DNA from: Geomonas paludis
GTDB taxonomy: Bacteria; Desulfobacterota; Desulfuromonadia; Geobacterales; Geobacteraceae
DNA: 64,000 bases
Direction of reading: 5' to 3'
Assembly: GCF_014193585.1 (NCBI RefSeq)
Contig: NZ_BLXY01000001.1
Location: 664,033-728,032 of the forward strand
Shown: positions 29,301 through 36,760 of the stretch, in pieces
Numbering within the stretch: the stretch's first letter is position 1
Layout of the letters: each line of letters begins with the position of its first letter
Notes under the pieces: model-generated
Told to the model about the DNA's origin: nothing
The model's input: only the letters and a program-made list of their open reading frames with translations
Database searches by the model: none
Position numbers and translations under genes: made by a program

Positions 29301-30174
29301 TAACTTCGGCGCCACCGGTACCTCCTTCAGCGGCGTCCCCAACGTGGCCGGCTGGCTGCCGGGCAGCTACACCCGCAGTTTCATCAGCGCATCCCCTGAC
29401 TGGGGCATCGGCCAGTTCGCCCTCTACGCGCCGTACAGCGCGCCTCCGGTCACCGGGTCGCGCTGGTCCCTCGGCTTCGCCCTCACCGACAGCGCCGCCC
29501 CCTCCTACATCCTTTCCGGCGAGATGGCGGGATCCCCCTGGGAGCCGGCCAGCGGCATGCTTTTCGCCGGGGTGAGAGGTGGCTGGCTGGACACCAAACC
29601 CGCAAACCTTACGGCTACGCCCACAACCGGCATCTTCATCGGCGAGACAGTGGGGACCTTCAACCCGGCGAGCCTGCAGGCGATGACCTCGGGGGTCTGG
29701 ATGGAGACGGCCAAGTACCTGGCGCTAGTCTCCACCGCGACCGGCAGGGCTACGCTGGACAAGCTGAACATCCCCGCCGTCGAGGTGGGTAAGGCGGACT
29801 TCAGTGGCGGCAACGCCAACTTCAACGTAGCTGTGAACGACCTACGTTTCTTCGCGCGGGATGCCACCAGCCGGCCGCAGCTCTTCGCCACGGACAACAT
29901 CAGCGGCACATACTCGGCACTTCCCGTCGGCAGCGTCACCCTGAACCAGGTCGCCTCCGGCACCGGCTACGCCGTCTCCGGCATCACGCCGACCTTCAGC
30001 ATCAAGCAGTGGGACACCACCGGCAACAAGTGGTCCGGGGCGCTTAACTTCAACGGCAACAGCGGCGTGGTGAACGGGATGACCAACGTCCAGTTCAACG
30101 GCGTGGCAGGCGGCAGGATCAACACCAACGGCGCCGGCACCTTCACGGGGACTGCGGCGGGCATGGCGAGGTAA
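26341..30174 (+). CDS. Large FecR-domain surface protein with duplicated module
   Basis: The product has 1277 residues. A signal peptide (ILLSILLLTVAGAAWA) is followed by a FecR domain at about residues 25-180 (FVRTKSNSRAEITFNDGSVV, IRTPNAIAGVRGTSFFV, GVTLVAGTATSV). Residues about 205-300 are almost only Thr, Gly, Ser and Ala and form a flexible linker. The rest is strand-rich and contains two related modules about 480 residues apart. Module one has ADGGAYAGYFGG and ALYVDPTGKAGIMQGTFGG near 415-465. Module two has ADGGAYSG and ALYVDPAGNAGVLRGKFGG near 897-947. Each module closes in TGT-type strands ending AAGMA. Start follows AGGAGAACGGCAT. A surface role beside the TPR-barrel protein is likely; the ligand is unknown. 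Confidence 0.82.
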   Translation: MKVKTVAILLSILLLTVAGAAWADVVGKLTRVEGAVDVMPGGQLPAVAAKEGSPLQKGDFVRTKSNSRAEITFNDGSVVKVAQRSRLDVSEYSGAARKLTLPRGKVQATVVPASGGKAPHTFEIRTPNAIAGVRGTSFFVYHQANVTGVAVLEGVVQTSSVNAPSKGVTLVAGTATSVAKSRPPTPPRPVTQTELNSHQSDVTPTTQSSAAPGAAATGETAGATGTTGTTGTATTGTSATTDSSTGTSATGSTDSTGTATSTGGTDSTGTTSTGTTSTTGSLSTDTLLTGGALQPTAPTGPVQTSPGPQPTTVIIPVNEATGSGTLTKTYFSSVLGANLMSRLSTIDPKSNLLTIVGDGAYAPTLSGTTSLWAGSATSATLKGSYPTLPLQQPNHYFLGNFNSASPGTNNDTTADGGAYAGYFGGMSLDAPRSTESRLSALYVDPTGKAGIMQGTFGGAISADATGYSTSSSGTLKLNQLNSGIGLNPAGFSAGWWDPTTTGSPVIEVGPGKAIFDDGATSGDGAKFGVNPSEGFLFDASLNETGEMIDRGDVIKLGYFSSDPSFGIWSRESFGSYTGTGAKFVLVTNAEWGGSADGTIPMTDAVKIISLGDWQEGALHAGAYGIWGNLASGDVKLLAGSLVGSTNSGASSTSSSSTGDSTFGAVTTGAFIDIKRFLADPTTADALGFPIQSVATVSLHGSNSTGTVSFDPVRFYSRAATDPVQLWVAPALTGTFSGTLGQQRFSLLNGTTSSGNTILGELYINSTSSTGTWLGTMHAIGESVGSGFRSDFDGIAAGHFTGTTFNGVAAGMAHPVTFFNTIDGSTAQLTRFSSGSVVSYGALDGVMGGMSLWGGSMSDAADFKVVGVFTPSQTLTAGDYVFNAPIFSKDLPSGVAITADGGAYSGNMVAAVRTGAGGSAPGIVGIMNALYVDPAGNAGVLRGKFGGFLDQMTSLWMGDGEVLPVQLSGPGGITAANLNSGGISTVTTNFGATGTSFSGVPNVAGWLPGSYTRSFISASPDWGIGQFALYAPYSAPPVTGSRWSLGFALTDSAAPSYILSGEMAGSPWEPASGMLFAGVRGGWLDTKPANLTATPTTGIFIGETVGTFNPASLQAMTSGVWMETAKYLALVSTATGRATLDKLNIPAVEVGKADFSGGNANFNVAVNDLRFFARDATSRPQLFATDNISGTYSALPVGSVTLNQVASGTGYAVSGITPTFSIKQWDTTGNKWSGALNFNGNSGVVNGMTNVQFNGVAGGRINTNGAGTFTGTAAGMAR
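27001..27185. repeat. Low-complexity ACCGGC-rich tract coding the Thr/Gly linker
   Basis: The DNA is made of degenerate repeats of GGCACCACC and ACCGGCACC in frame with the FecR protein. Slippage here would change linker length by multiples of three codons without breaking the frame. Confidence 0.7.
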
Positions 30175-30193
30175 CTCTTGAGCAGGAGTGATC

Positions 30194-31423
30194 ATGCGCT
30201 ACTTTTCGGCCAAGAAGGCGTTCGTGTTGCTGTACCTGGTTTCCTACCTGGTGGTAGCGGTGGCCATCGTGCTGACGGTCAACCACCAGCAGCGCGATGC
30301 CGCACTCGTCGAGGCGCAGGAGAAGGCACGGCTCATCCTTGACAGCAAGCTCGCCATCCACAGCTACTTCTCCAAACGCCTCAAGCCCAAGCTGTTCGAT
30401 CTTACCGACGGGTATCGACCCGAGCAGTATTTCGACCCGGTCTGGATGTCCTCCACCTACGCGGTGCGGGCGATCGACGGCTACAACAAGTCCTTCTCCC
30501 AGAAGGATTACTACTACAAGGAGTGTGCGATCAACGCCAGGAGCCCCCTGAACGAGGCGGACCACGTCGAGCGCGCTTTCCTGGAAGAGCTGAAGAAGGA
30601 TCCCTCGATGGACGTGCGGTCCGGGATCAGGGATATCGGCGGCAGGCCCTTCTTCGTGGTGATGCGCCGGGGGGAGAGCATGGAGAAAGACTGCCTGCGA
30701 TGCCACAGCGTACCGCAGAGGGCCCCGGCGGACCTGGTGCGGGAGTACGGCCCCATGCGCAGCTTCAACCGTCATCAAGGGGAGCTGGTGTCGGCGGTGT
30801 CGATCCGCATTCCGCTGGAGCAGGCCTACCAAAGCGCCAACCGGCTCTCGTTCCAGTTGTCGGTCCTGCTGCTCGCCATCCTGGGCGGTTCGTCGTTGCT
30901 GCAGTTTCTACTCATGGAAGGAATGCTGCTGAACCCGCTGGCGCTGCTGCGCGACCGCACCGACGCCATCTTGCGGGATGAGAGCAGGCTTGGGCAGGAT
31001 ATCCCGCAACTGTCGCGGGCCAAGGAGCTGGTGGAGTTGACCAGCACCTTCAACGACCTGTCCCGCCACCTGCGGGCGGAGCGGGAAGGACTGGTGGGGC
31101 AGGTGCGGCAGCGGACCGCGGAACTACTGGAGTTGAACCAGACCCTGGAGCAGGACGTGGCACAGCGCAAGGCGATCCAGGAGGAACTGGCGGCCAAGGT
31201 GGAACAGTTGGAGGCGGCGCTGGCGAAGGTTCGCATCCTGGAGGGGGTGATACCGATCTGTTCCTACTGCAAGAAGATCCGCAAGGACGAGGAGATCTGG
31301 CAGCAGATGGAGCAGTACATCTCCGAGCATACCGACGCCTTGTTCAGTCACGGCATCTGCCCGTCATGCTTCGAACACTATTGCGCGGCAGGAAAGAAAG
31401 AAGAGCAGGGCGACCAGGAGTAA
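30194..31423 (+). CDS. DUF3365 haem-binding sensor with HAMP, coiled coil and Cys4 tail
   Basis: The 409-residue protein has a membrane helix (about 8-28). A periplasmic DUF3365/Tll0287-like domain to about 215 carries one c-type haem site, CLRCHS near residue 167. A second membrane helix (about 220-245) leads to HAMP and a coiled coil (about 300-350). The C-terminal module starts GVIPICSYCKKIRKDEEIW and ends HGICPSCFEHYC. Its CxxC pairs near 356 and 389 could bind zinc; this module is often found at the end of Geobacter regulators. No kinase, cyclase or GGDEF domain is present, so the output is probably protein-protein contact. ATG 30194 is chosen over GTG 30188 because GGAG is five bases upstream. 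Confidence 0.85.
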   Translation: MRYFSAKKAFVLLYLVSYLVVAVAIVLTVNHQQRDAALVEAQEKARLILDSKLAIHSYFSKRLKPKLFDLTDGYRPEQYFDPVWMSSTYAVRAIDGYNKSFSQKDYYYKECAINARSPLNEADHVERAFLEELKKDPSMDVRSGIRDIGGRPFFVVMRRGESMEKDCLRCHSVPQRAPADLVREYGPMRSFNRHQGELVSAVSIRIPLEQAYQSANRLSFQLSVLLLAILGGSSLLQFLLMEGMLLNPLALLRDRTDAILRDESRLGQDIPQLSRAKELVELTSTFNDLSRHLRAEREGLVGQVRQRTAELLELNQTLEQDVAQRKAIQEELAAKVEQLEAALAKVRILEGVIPICSYCKKIRKDEEIWQQMEQYISEHTDALFSHGICPSCFEHYCAAGKKEEQGDQE

Positions 31424-31446
31424 ACCGGAAGCGGCGTGGGGGAATG

Positions 31447-31473
31447 AAAAAGCCGGCCCAAGGGCCGGCTTTT
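31447..31473. terminator. Bidirectional terminator
   Basis: AAAAAGCCGGCCC at 31447-31459 and GGGCCGGCTTTT at 31462-31473 form a strong stem flanked by A and T runs. It sits between the converging DUF3365 and beta-propeller genes. Confidence 0.88.
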
Positions 31474-31476
31474 CGT

Positions 31477-32436
31477 TTAGCGGGACTGGCTGATGTCGGC
31501 CAGGTAGATGCTGCTCAGGTCGCTGAAGACCACGTAGTTGCCGTAGATGGCGGGGGTGTACCGGTCCTGGCTGCAGCCGGCGAGCGCGGCCTCCTTCCCC
31601 GTGGCCAGGTCCAGGACATGGATGTTCTCCAACTCTCCCTGGGAGTTGTCCACGAACGCGACCTTGGTGCCCCAGATGCGCGGGAAGCGCTGGTTGGCGT
31701 CGCTGGTGGTGAGCCTGCGCTCCTGTCTTTTGTTGACGTCGTACAGGTAGATGTCGTAGTTGGGGAGCACGTCCTTGTTGCGATTGTCCTCCCAGACCAA
31801 CAGGCTGCCGTACACCGACGGCGACCACTGCGCTTCCGGATTGGAGGTCACCCGCTGCTCCTTCCCTTTGCCCAGATCGTACAGGTAGATGTCTCCGGAA
31901 TCGTTACGCTCGTCCTTCCAGGCCAGGTAGTCGATTCCAAGTGCGGCAAAACCCTGGCCTGCCTGCCCGGCTTCCATGCGCTTTTCCTTCCTGGTCATCA
32001 GATCAAGGAGGCAGACCGTCGCCTTGCCTTCGTTCATCTCGGTATAGGCCAGGTAGCGATCCGACACGGCCAGGTCCACCTTGGGAGCGGCGGAAAGCAC
32101 TACCGGCTCTTCCTTCCCCTCGTCGATGTCGTACATGTAGATGTCCGACGTCCCGTTGCGGTAATCCTGCCAGTAGATCCTGTTGCCGTAGATGCGCGGC
32201 TTCTTGTGGTTGTCCCCCCCCTGGGTGATCCGGGTTTCCGTTCCGGTTTCGATGTCGTACAGATAGATGTCGGCCTTGCCGTTGCGGGTATCCTGCCAGA
32301 CCACGCGGTTTCCGTAGATGTCGGGGAATTGCCTGGTGCCCACTCCGTAGCTGATCTGCTTGACCGGGATCTCCTGGGCGCTGCACCAGGAGCCGATCAG
32401 CAGGGATGCGATGAGCAGGCAAACGGTCTTCTTCAT
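31477..32436 (-). CDS. Exported beta-propeller repeat protein
   Basis: The 319-residue protein has a signal peptide (MKKTVCLLIASLLIGSWCSA) and six or seven repeats of about 45 residues. Each has the pattern IYGNRVVWQD, then RNGKADIYLYDI, then a TGTETRIT-type turn. These units resemble WD40-like or TolB-type beta-propeller blades. No catalytic motif is seen; propellers of this type usually bind proteins or sugars in the periplasm or on the surface. The start has AGGGAGGAACTCA upstream. It is transcribed away from the multihaem cytochrome gene, so the two share the 325-base upstream region. Confidence 0.85.
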   Translation of the reverse strand: MKKTVCLLIASLLIGSWCSAQEIPVKQISYGVGTRQFPDIYGNRVVWQDTRNGKADIYLYDIETGTETRITQGGDNHKKPRIYGNRIYWQDYRNGTSDIYMYDIDEGKEEPVVLSAAPKVDLAVSDRYLAYTEMNEGKATVCLLDLMTRKEKRMEAGQAGQGFAALGIDYLAWKDERNDSGDIYLYDLGKGKEQRVTSNPEAQWSPSVYGSLLVWEDNRNKDVLPNYDIYLYDVNKRQERRLTTSDANQRFPRIWGTKVAFVDNSQGELENIHVLDLATGKEAALAGCSQDRYTPAIYGNYVVFSDLSSIYLADISQSR

Positions 32437-32659
32437 TGAGTTCCTCCCTTTGGGGGGCGTTATCCGGCTGCTTCAGCCGCCTGCCTTTGTATGAAATTTT
32501 CCTTAGCGTGTCAACGTTTCAGTTCTAATAGGCATTTCACCCTAACGTGTGGTGTAAAACACCCAAAGAGGTGAGGAGCCCCACCTGTCCCAGCTCGCCT
32601 CCTGTCAGTCTTAATCAATTTAATTAGAGATAACAGCTACTTATTACCGTCAGGCGAAT

Positions 32660-32675
32660 TGGTATAAGGGTTGCT
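32660..32675 (+). promoter_or_regulatory. Possible sigma-54 promoter of the multihaem cytochrome gene
   Basis: TGGTATAAGGGTTGCT fits the -24 GG and -12 GC spacing (GG, ten bases, GC) but has T for C after the -24 GG. It lies about 86 bases before the start codon. The rest of the 32437-32761 gap is AT-rich with no gene; I looked for a GEMM riboswitch and did not find one. Confidence 0.4.
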
Positions 32676-32761
32676 TATTGCCGGACGTTTGCAAAACAGC
32701 AACCGTGGCCACGGAACACTGTTGATTCATCACTGCAGGGAAAAATTCCAAGGAGGCAGAC

Positions 32762-34777
32762 ATGAAGAAAACCGTATTGGTAGGGGGCGTGCTGCTGGCA
32801 TCCTTCTACGGCACCGCTTTCGCCGCGACGCTGTCGGTGCAGACGGCGACCAACAAGCTGAACTACGGCCAAAGCTCCGTGGTCACCGTCAAGGCCAACG
32901 CAGAAAACGGCACCACCAGGATCACCACCGGCAACATCCGCTACGCCAACGTCACCATCAAGAACCCCAGCGGCACCACGCTTTTGAACGGCGTCGCCAT
33001 GAGCAAGGACCCCTACACTGGCTTCGCCTACTATAACTACACCCTCTCCAGCTCGGCCCCGAAAGGCACCTACACCGCGACCGTGAGCTTCACCGACACC
33101 AGCGGCAACACCGGCACCGGCTCCACCACCTTCAAGGTGCAGCTCCCGGTACCCAGCCACGCAAGCTACGTGACCGCCTACAACGGCCCGGCCACCTGCA
33201 TCACCAGCGCCTGCCACGCCACCCAGGCCAGCGCCATGTTCGGCTCCGTGCACTACCAGTGGACCGGCGACAACCAGAAGGCCATCGAGCTGGCGGCTTC
33301 CGGTTCCAAGGCCTCCAAGATGGGCGGCATCAACAACTTCTGCATCCAGCCGGACATGAACTGGCTGACCATCTTCCAGAAGACCGACGGCACCACCGGC
33401 CCCGGCGGCTGCGCGGTCTGCCACGCCGGCAACGGCCTCAAGCCCTCGACGGTTTCCAGCCAGGCACAGCTTGAGAACATCGATTGCCTCATGTGCCACG
33501 GCAACGGCTACTCCCGCAAGGTCGTGCAGAACCTGGACGGCACCTTCTCCATGGTCCCGGCCGACGGGCTGAACGTGCTTTCCATCGCACAGAACGTGAT
33601 CCGTCCCACCCGCACCGCCTGCATGCGCTGCCACGAGAAGTCCGGCGGCGGCGACAACTACAAGCGCGGCGACATCGAGTCCACCAACAAGACCTGCACC
33701 AAGGCCTACGACGTGCACATGGGGAGCGACGGGCAGAACTTCCCCTGCCAGGAGTGCCACCGGACCACCAACCACAAGATGGCCGGCCGCGGCTCCGACA
33801 TGCGCGCCCTCGACAGCACCACCCCGCTCTCCTGCGAGAACTGCCACTCGCGCATCCCGCACCGCTCCACCAACGTGAGCTACAGCGACCTGAACCGCCA
33901 CAGCGACAAGGTCAACTGCTCGGTCTGCCACGTGCCGACCTTCGCCAAGACCATCCCGACCGACATGAACCGTGACTGGTCGGTCATGGAGATCGACACC
34001 GTCAAGGCGCTGTGGGATCCGACCATGGTCAAGGCGACCAACGTGATGCCTACCTATGCCTGGTTCAACGGCTTCAGCCACTTCTACAAGTTCAAGGATC
34101 CTGTCAGCCTCGACGCCCGCGGCGTGCAGGTGATCAGCAAGCCCGACGGCGCCTTCGAGGATCCGGCCGGCAAGTTCTCCAAGCTGTTCCCCTTCAAGCT
34201 CCACACTGGTTCGCAGCCGATGGAGACCACCACCAGGCAACTACTGCCGTTGAAGAACAAGTACGCCTTCGAGACCGGCGACGTCACAACCGCCATTCAG
34301 CTCGGCGCCGCCGCACAGGGCATGACCTACAACGCCCATGCCTTCATCCCGACCGAACAGTACGAGGGGATCTACCACGGTGTCGGTCCCAAGACCACCG
34401 CGGTTTCCTGCGCTAACGGCGGCTGCCATCCGCAGCTGACCGCCGGGGCGAACAGGATGCCGTTCTCGAGCCTGGGCTACACCCGCCGCGGCACCACCGC
34501 GCAATTGTGCGACGTCTGCCACGGCGCCAAGACCTACACCAGCTTCACCAGCCTGCACAGCAACCACCGCGACCGCAAGAACTGCGCTGCCTGCCACGGC
34601 ACCGGATATCCGTTGAAGGAAGCCAAGACCACGCTGTGCGACAACTGCCACAGCCTGAAGTCGTTCACGACCGCCAACGACGTCCACAGCAGGCACGTAC
34701 AGGGTAAAGGCTATGACTGCGCCAACTGCCATACCTTCAGCGCCGGCATGACCGGTGGGCATAGCGAAGAACACTAG
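32762..34777 (+). CDS. Exported multihaem c-type cytochrome (10 CxxCH plus 2 CX4CH sites)
   Basis: The 671-residue protein has a signal peptide (VLVGGVLLASFYGTAFA) and an N-terminal Ig-like domain of about 110 residues (TLSVQTATNKLNYGQSSVV ... TYTATVSFTDTSGNTG). A cytochrome region follows. Ten canonical haem sites are seen: CAVCH, CLMCH, CMRCH, CQECH, CENCH, CSVCH, CDVCH, CAACH, CDNCH and CANCH. Two more have four spacer residues, CITSACH and CANGGCH, also known to bind haem in some cytochromes. There is no lipobox. Such proteins carry electrons in the periplasm or outside the cell in Geobacter. Start follows CAAGGAGGCAGAC. It is transcribed alone and ends at a strong terminator. Confidence 0.92.
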   Translation: MKKTVLVGGVLLASFYGTAFAATLSVQTATNKLNYGQSSVVTVKANAENGTTRITTGNIRYANVTIKNPSGTTLLNGVAMSKDPYTGFAYYNYTLSSSAPKGTYTATVSFTDTSGNTGTGSTTFKVQLPVPSHASYVTAYNGPATCITSACHATQASAMFGSVHYQWTGDNQKAIELAASGSKASKMGGINNFCIQPDMNWLTIFQKTDGTTGPGGCAVCHAGNGLKPSTVSSQAQLENIDCLMCHGNGYSRKVVQNLDGTFSMVPADGLNVLSIAQNVIRPTRTACMRCHEKSGGGDNYKRGDIESTNKTCTKAYDVHMGSDGQNFPCQECHRTTNHKMAGRGSDMRALDSTTPLSCENCHSRIPHRSTNVSYSDLNRHSDKVNCSVCHVPTFAKTIPTDMNRDWSVMEIDTVKALWDPTMVKATNVMPTYAWFNGFSHFYKFKDPVSLDARGVQVISKPDGAFEDPAGKFSKLFPFKLHTGSQPMETTTRQLLPLKNKYAFETGDVTTAIQLGAAAQGMTYNAHAFIPTEQYEGIYHGVGPKTTAVSCANGGCHPQLTAGANRMPFSSLGYTRRGTTAQLCDVCHGAKTYTSFTSLHSNHRDRKNCAACHGTGYPLKEAKTTLCDNCHSLKSFTTANDVHSRHVQGKGYDCANCHTFSAGMTGGHSEEH

Positions 34778-34814
34778 CCCGCCAGCTGGAAATCCAGTTG
34801 CATCCGTAGCACCG

Positions 34815-34842
34815 AAAAGCCACCCCCCCTCGGGTGGCTTTT
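34815..34842 (+). terminator. Rho-independent terminator after the cytochrome gene
   Basis: AAAAGCCACCC at 34815-34825 pairs with GGGTGGCTTTT at 34832-34842, followed by CCTTTTC. Confidence 0.88.
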
Positions 34843-35226
34843 CCTTTTCAGATCCCCTCTCCCTCCGGGAGAGGGTGCCCGCAGGGCGGGTGAGGGTGCT
34901 GGCAGAGCGGAGGTTGTCGCCATGGCCGACGCCCTCACCCCTGCCCCTCTCCCAAAGGGCGAGGGGTAACCATTCGCCCAGCCGCCCGTGCCCCGGCCAT
35001 AAGGTCCGTAGGGGCGAATAATCATTCGCCCAGCCGCCGGTGCTCCGGGCAATGCCCATGTCCAGGTTGTCCAAGGTGCCAAGGAGGGCGAATCATGTGT
35101 ACCGCGCACGTCGGCTGCTGTTTTGGGTGTATCGGGCAGAGTATGGTATGCTGTTAGGCGGCGCACGGCAACACAGCAAGCGCCCTTTGAGCTATCTACA
35201 ACACCTACTGAGAGATGGAGGACGAC
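34843..35226. repeat. Gene-free stretch holding several dispersed repeats
   Basis: A C/T-rich hairpin unit (CCCCTCTCCCTCCGGGAGAG, 34854-34873) with GGTGAGGGT tail opens the stretch. A second related unit lies at 34941-34969. At 35008-35031 is GTAGGGGCGAATAATCATTC followed by GCCC, a near-palindrome that recurs at 38628-38650 and, variant, 38766-38789. No reading frame here has a ribosome site. The last 40 bases are the leader of the next gene. Confidence 0.65.
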
Positions 35227-36150
35227 ATGCGAAGATTGCGTTACGGCTTCATTGTACTGGGGTTGTTGTTCTGTCTGTCGACGACTGCGACAGCCTCGGT
35301 GAGCGTTGGCATAGGCATCGGTCTTCCCAACGTGAGCATAGGGATCAACCTGCCGGTCTATCCGGATCTGAGACCGATCCCCGGTTATCCCGTTTATTAC
35401 GCACCCAATGTCTACGGCAACTATTTCTTCTACGACGGCATGTACTGGGTCTTCTGGAATGATGCCTGGTATGCGAGCTCCTGGTACAACGGCCCGTGGG
35501 CGCTGGTGGACCCGTACGTGGTGCCGGTCTACATCCTGCGCGTCCCGGTGCGCTACTACCGCGAACCGCCGCCCTACTTCCGGGGCTGGGGGCCGGACCG
35601 CCCGCCGCATTGGGGCCGGCATTGGGGGCGCGGTTGGGAGGAACGCCGTCATGGTTGGGACCGCTGGGACCGCAGCCGCGCCCCGAGACGGGCGCCGCTC
35701 CCCACCTACCAGCGCAGCTACTCGGGTGACCGCTATCCGAGCTTCGAACAACAGCGCCGGCTGCACCGGGAAAGCTACCGCTACGAGCCCAGGAACACCG
35801 CGGTACGCCAGCACATGAGGGCTGTTGAAAAGCGCCCGCCGGCACCGGCGCCGCGCCAGGAACGCCCGGACATGAGAGGGCCGGCAACGCCACCGGCACA
35901 GATGCACCGCGGGCCGGAGCACGAGCGCCAGGCGCCGATGAGGATGGAACCGCGTCCGCCGCAGGGCGCCGAGCCGAGGCAGGTGGAGCCCAGGCACGAG
36001 CCGCGCATGGAGCGGATGGAACGCCACGAGCGGACGCAGGAGCGTATGCCGGAAAGGATGGAAAGGATGGAGAGAGGCGGAGGTGGCGAGCGGGGTGGCG
36101 GTCCTGAACGGGGACGCGGCCCCGATAGAGACGAAGGCCGCGGCCGCTGA
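35227..36150 (+). CDS. Exported Tyr/Trp-rich protein with basic Arg/Pro/Met tail
   Basis: The 307-residue protein has a signal peptide (LRYGFIVLGLLFCLSTTATA), then a compact domain (about 23-115) rich in Tyr, Trp, Pro and Gly (NYFFYDGMYWVFWNDAWY). The remaining two thirds are disordered and rich in Arg, Glu, Pro and Met, including MERMERHERTQERMPERMER and a Gly/Arg end. It resembles YXWGXW-type envelope proteins of proteobacteria. ATG 35227 is chosen because TGGAGGACGAC precedes it; ATG 35215 lies upstream without such a site. It is transcribed alone and ends at an excellent terminator. No function can be given. Confidence 0.7.
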   Translation: MRRLRYGFIVLGLLFCLSTTATASVSVGIGIGLPNVSIGINLPVYPDLRPIPGYPVYYAPNVYGNYFFYDGMYWVFWNDAWYASSWYNGPWALVDPYVVPVYILRVPVRYYREPPPYFRGWGPDRPPHWGRHWGRGWEERRHGWDRWDRSRAPRRAPLPTYQRSYSGDRYPSFEQQRRLHRESYRYEPRNTAVRQHMRAVEKRPPAPAPRQERPDMRGPATPPAQMHRGPEHERQAPMRMEPRPPQGAEPRQVEPRHEPRMERMERHERTQERMPERMERMERGGGGERGGGPERGRGPDRDEGRGR

Positions 36151-36181
36151 TGCCGGCATTGAATAGCTGATGGAAAAGAGC

Positions 36182-36216
36182 GAGCCCCTCCCGAAAACGG
36201 GAGGGGCTCTTTATTT
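36182..36216 (+). terminator. Rho-independent terminator
   Basis: GAGCCCCTCCCG at 36182-36193 forms a perfect 12-bp stem with 36198-36209 around AAAA, followed by TTTATTT. Confidence 0.92.
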
Positions 36217-36237
36217 GAGGGCTCGGAGGGTATGGTT

Positions 36238-36280
36238 CCCTCTCCCTCCGGGAGAGGGTGGCCGAAGGCCGGGTGAGGGC
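36238..36280. repeat. C/T-rich palindromic repeat
   Basis: CCCTCTCCCTCCGGGAGAGG followed by GTGGCCGAAGGCC and GGGTGAGGGC is the same family as the copies at 26105 and 34854. Confidence 0.65.
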
Positions 36281-36318
36281 AACGGCCCGAGCGAAGCTGC
36301 CGGCAGCGCTGTAGCGGC

Positions 36319-36681
36319 CTAGGTCTGGTTCCCTGCCTGCGCGTAGTTGCGCCCCCAGTCGCACATCAACTCCAGGATCGGGAAGATGGTCCTCCCCTGG
36401 TCGGTGAGCGAATATTCGACCTTGGGCGGGACCTGCGGGTAGACCTTTCTGTGCACCAGGCCGTCGGTCTCCAGTTCGCGCAACTGCTGGGTGAGCATCT
36501 TTCTCGTCGTGTCGGAGAATTGCCGCTGCAGGTCGGAGAAGCGCATGGTCTCCTGTGCCAGGTGCCAGAGGATCGACGCCTTCCACTTCCCCCCGACCAG
36601 CGCGAGCGTCACGTCGATGCCGCACTTGTACTCCCTGTCCCTCAATGTCATAAGCTCCGTTGCCGCTTGACTCTGCTGCAT
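36319..36681 (-). CDS. HxlR-family transcriptional regulator
   Basis: From ATG 36681 the product has 120 residues. The HxlR pattern is clear: CGIDVTLALVGGKWKASILWHL, FSDLQRQFSDTTRKMLTQQL, RELETDGLVHRKVYPQVPPK and VEYSLTDQGRTIFPILELMC. Cys19 or so (KCGID) is at the position of the redox or aldehyde-sensing Cys in HxlR and HypR proteins, so thiol sensing is possible. GGGCGGGGAG lies before ATG 36681; ATG 36702 is an alternative start. It diverges from a flavoprotein gene and probably controls it through the direct repeats at 36715-36747. Confidence 0.9.
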   Translation of the reverse strand: MQQSQAATELMTLRDREYKCGIDVTLALVGGKWKASILWHLAQETMRFSDLQRQFSDTTRKMLTQQLRELETDGLVHRKVYPQVPPKVEYSLTDQGRTIFPILELMCDWGRNYAQAGNQT

Positions 36682-36714
36682 ACTCTCCCCGCCCTTTGTC
36701 ATGGTTTCCAAAAA

Positions 36715-36747
36715 GGTACTGTGTTTCGTTACAGGTACTACGTTTCG
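36715..36747. promoter_or_regulatory. Direct repeats between hxlR-type gene and flavoprotein gene, likely operator
   Basis: GGTACTGTGTTTCG at 36715-36728 and GGTACTACGTTTCG at 36734-36747 match at 12 of 14 positions and start 19 bases apart, almost two helical turns. They lie upstream of the flavoprotein -35 box and near the regulator start, a fitting place for HxlR binding. Confidence 0.6.
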
Positions 36748-36760
36748 GAAAAGTTCGTTA

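Noticed and set aside
32437-32761. GEMM (cyclic dinucleotide) riboswitch before the multihaem cytochrome
   Set aside because: Geobacter often has these, but the GACGCAAAGC-type core and paired tetraloop receptor are not present.
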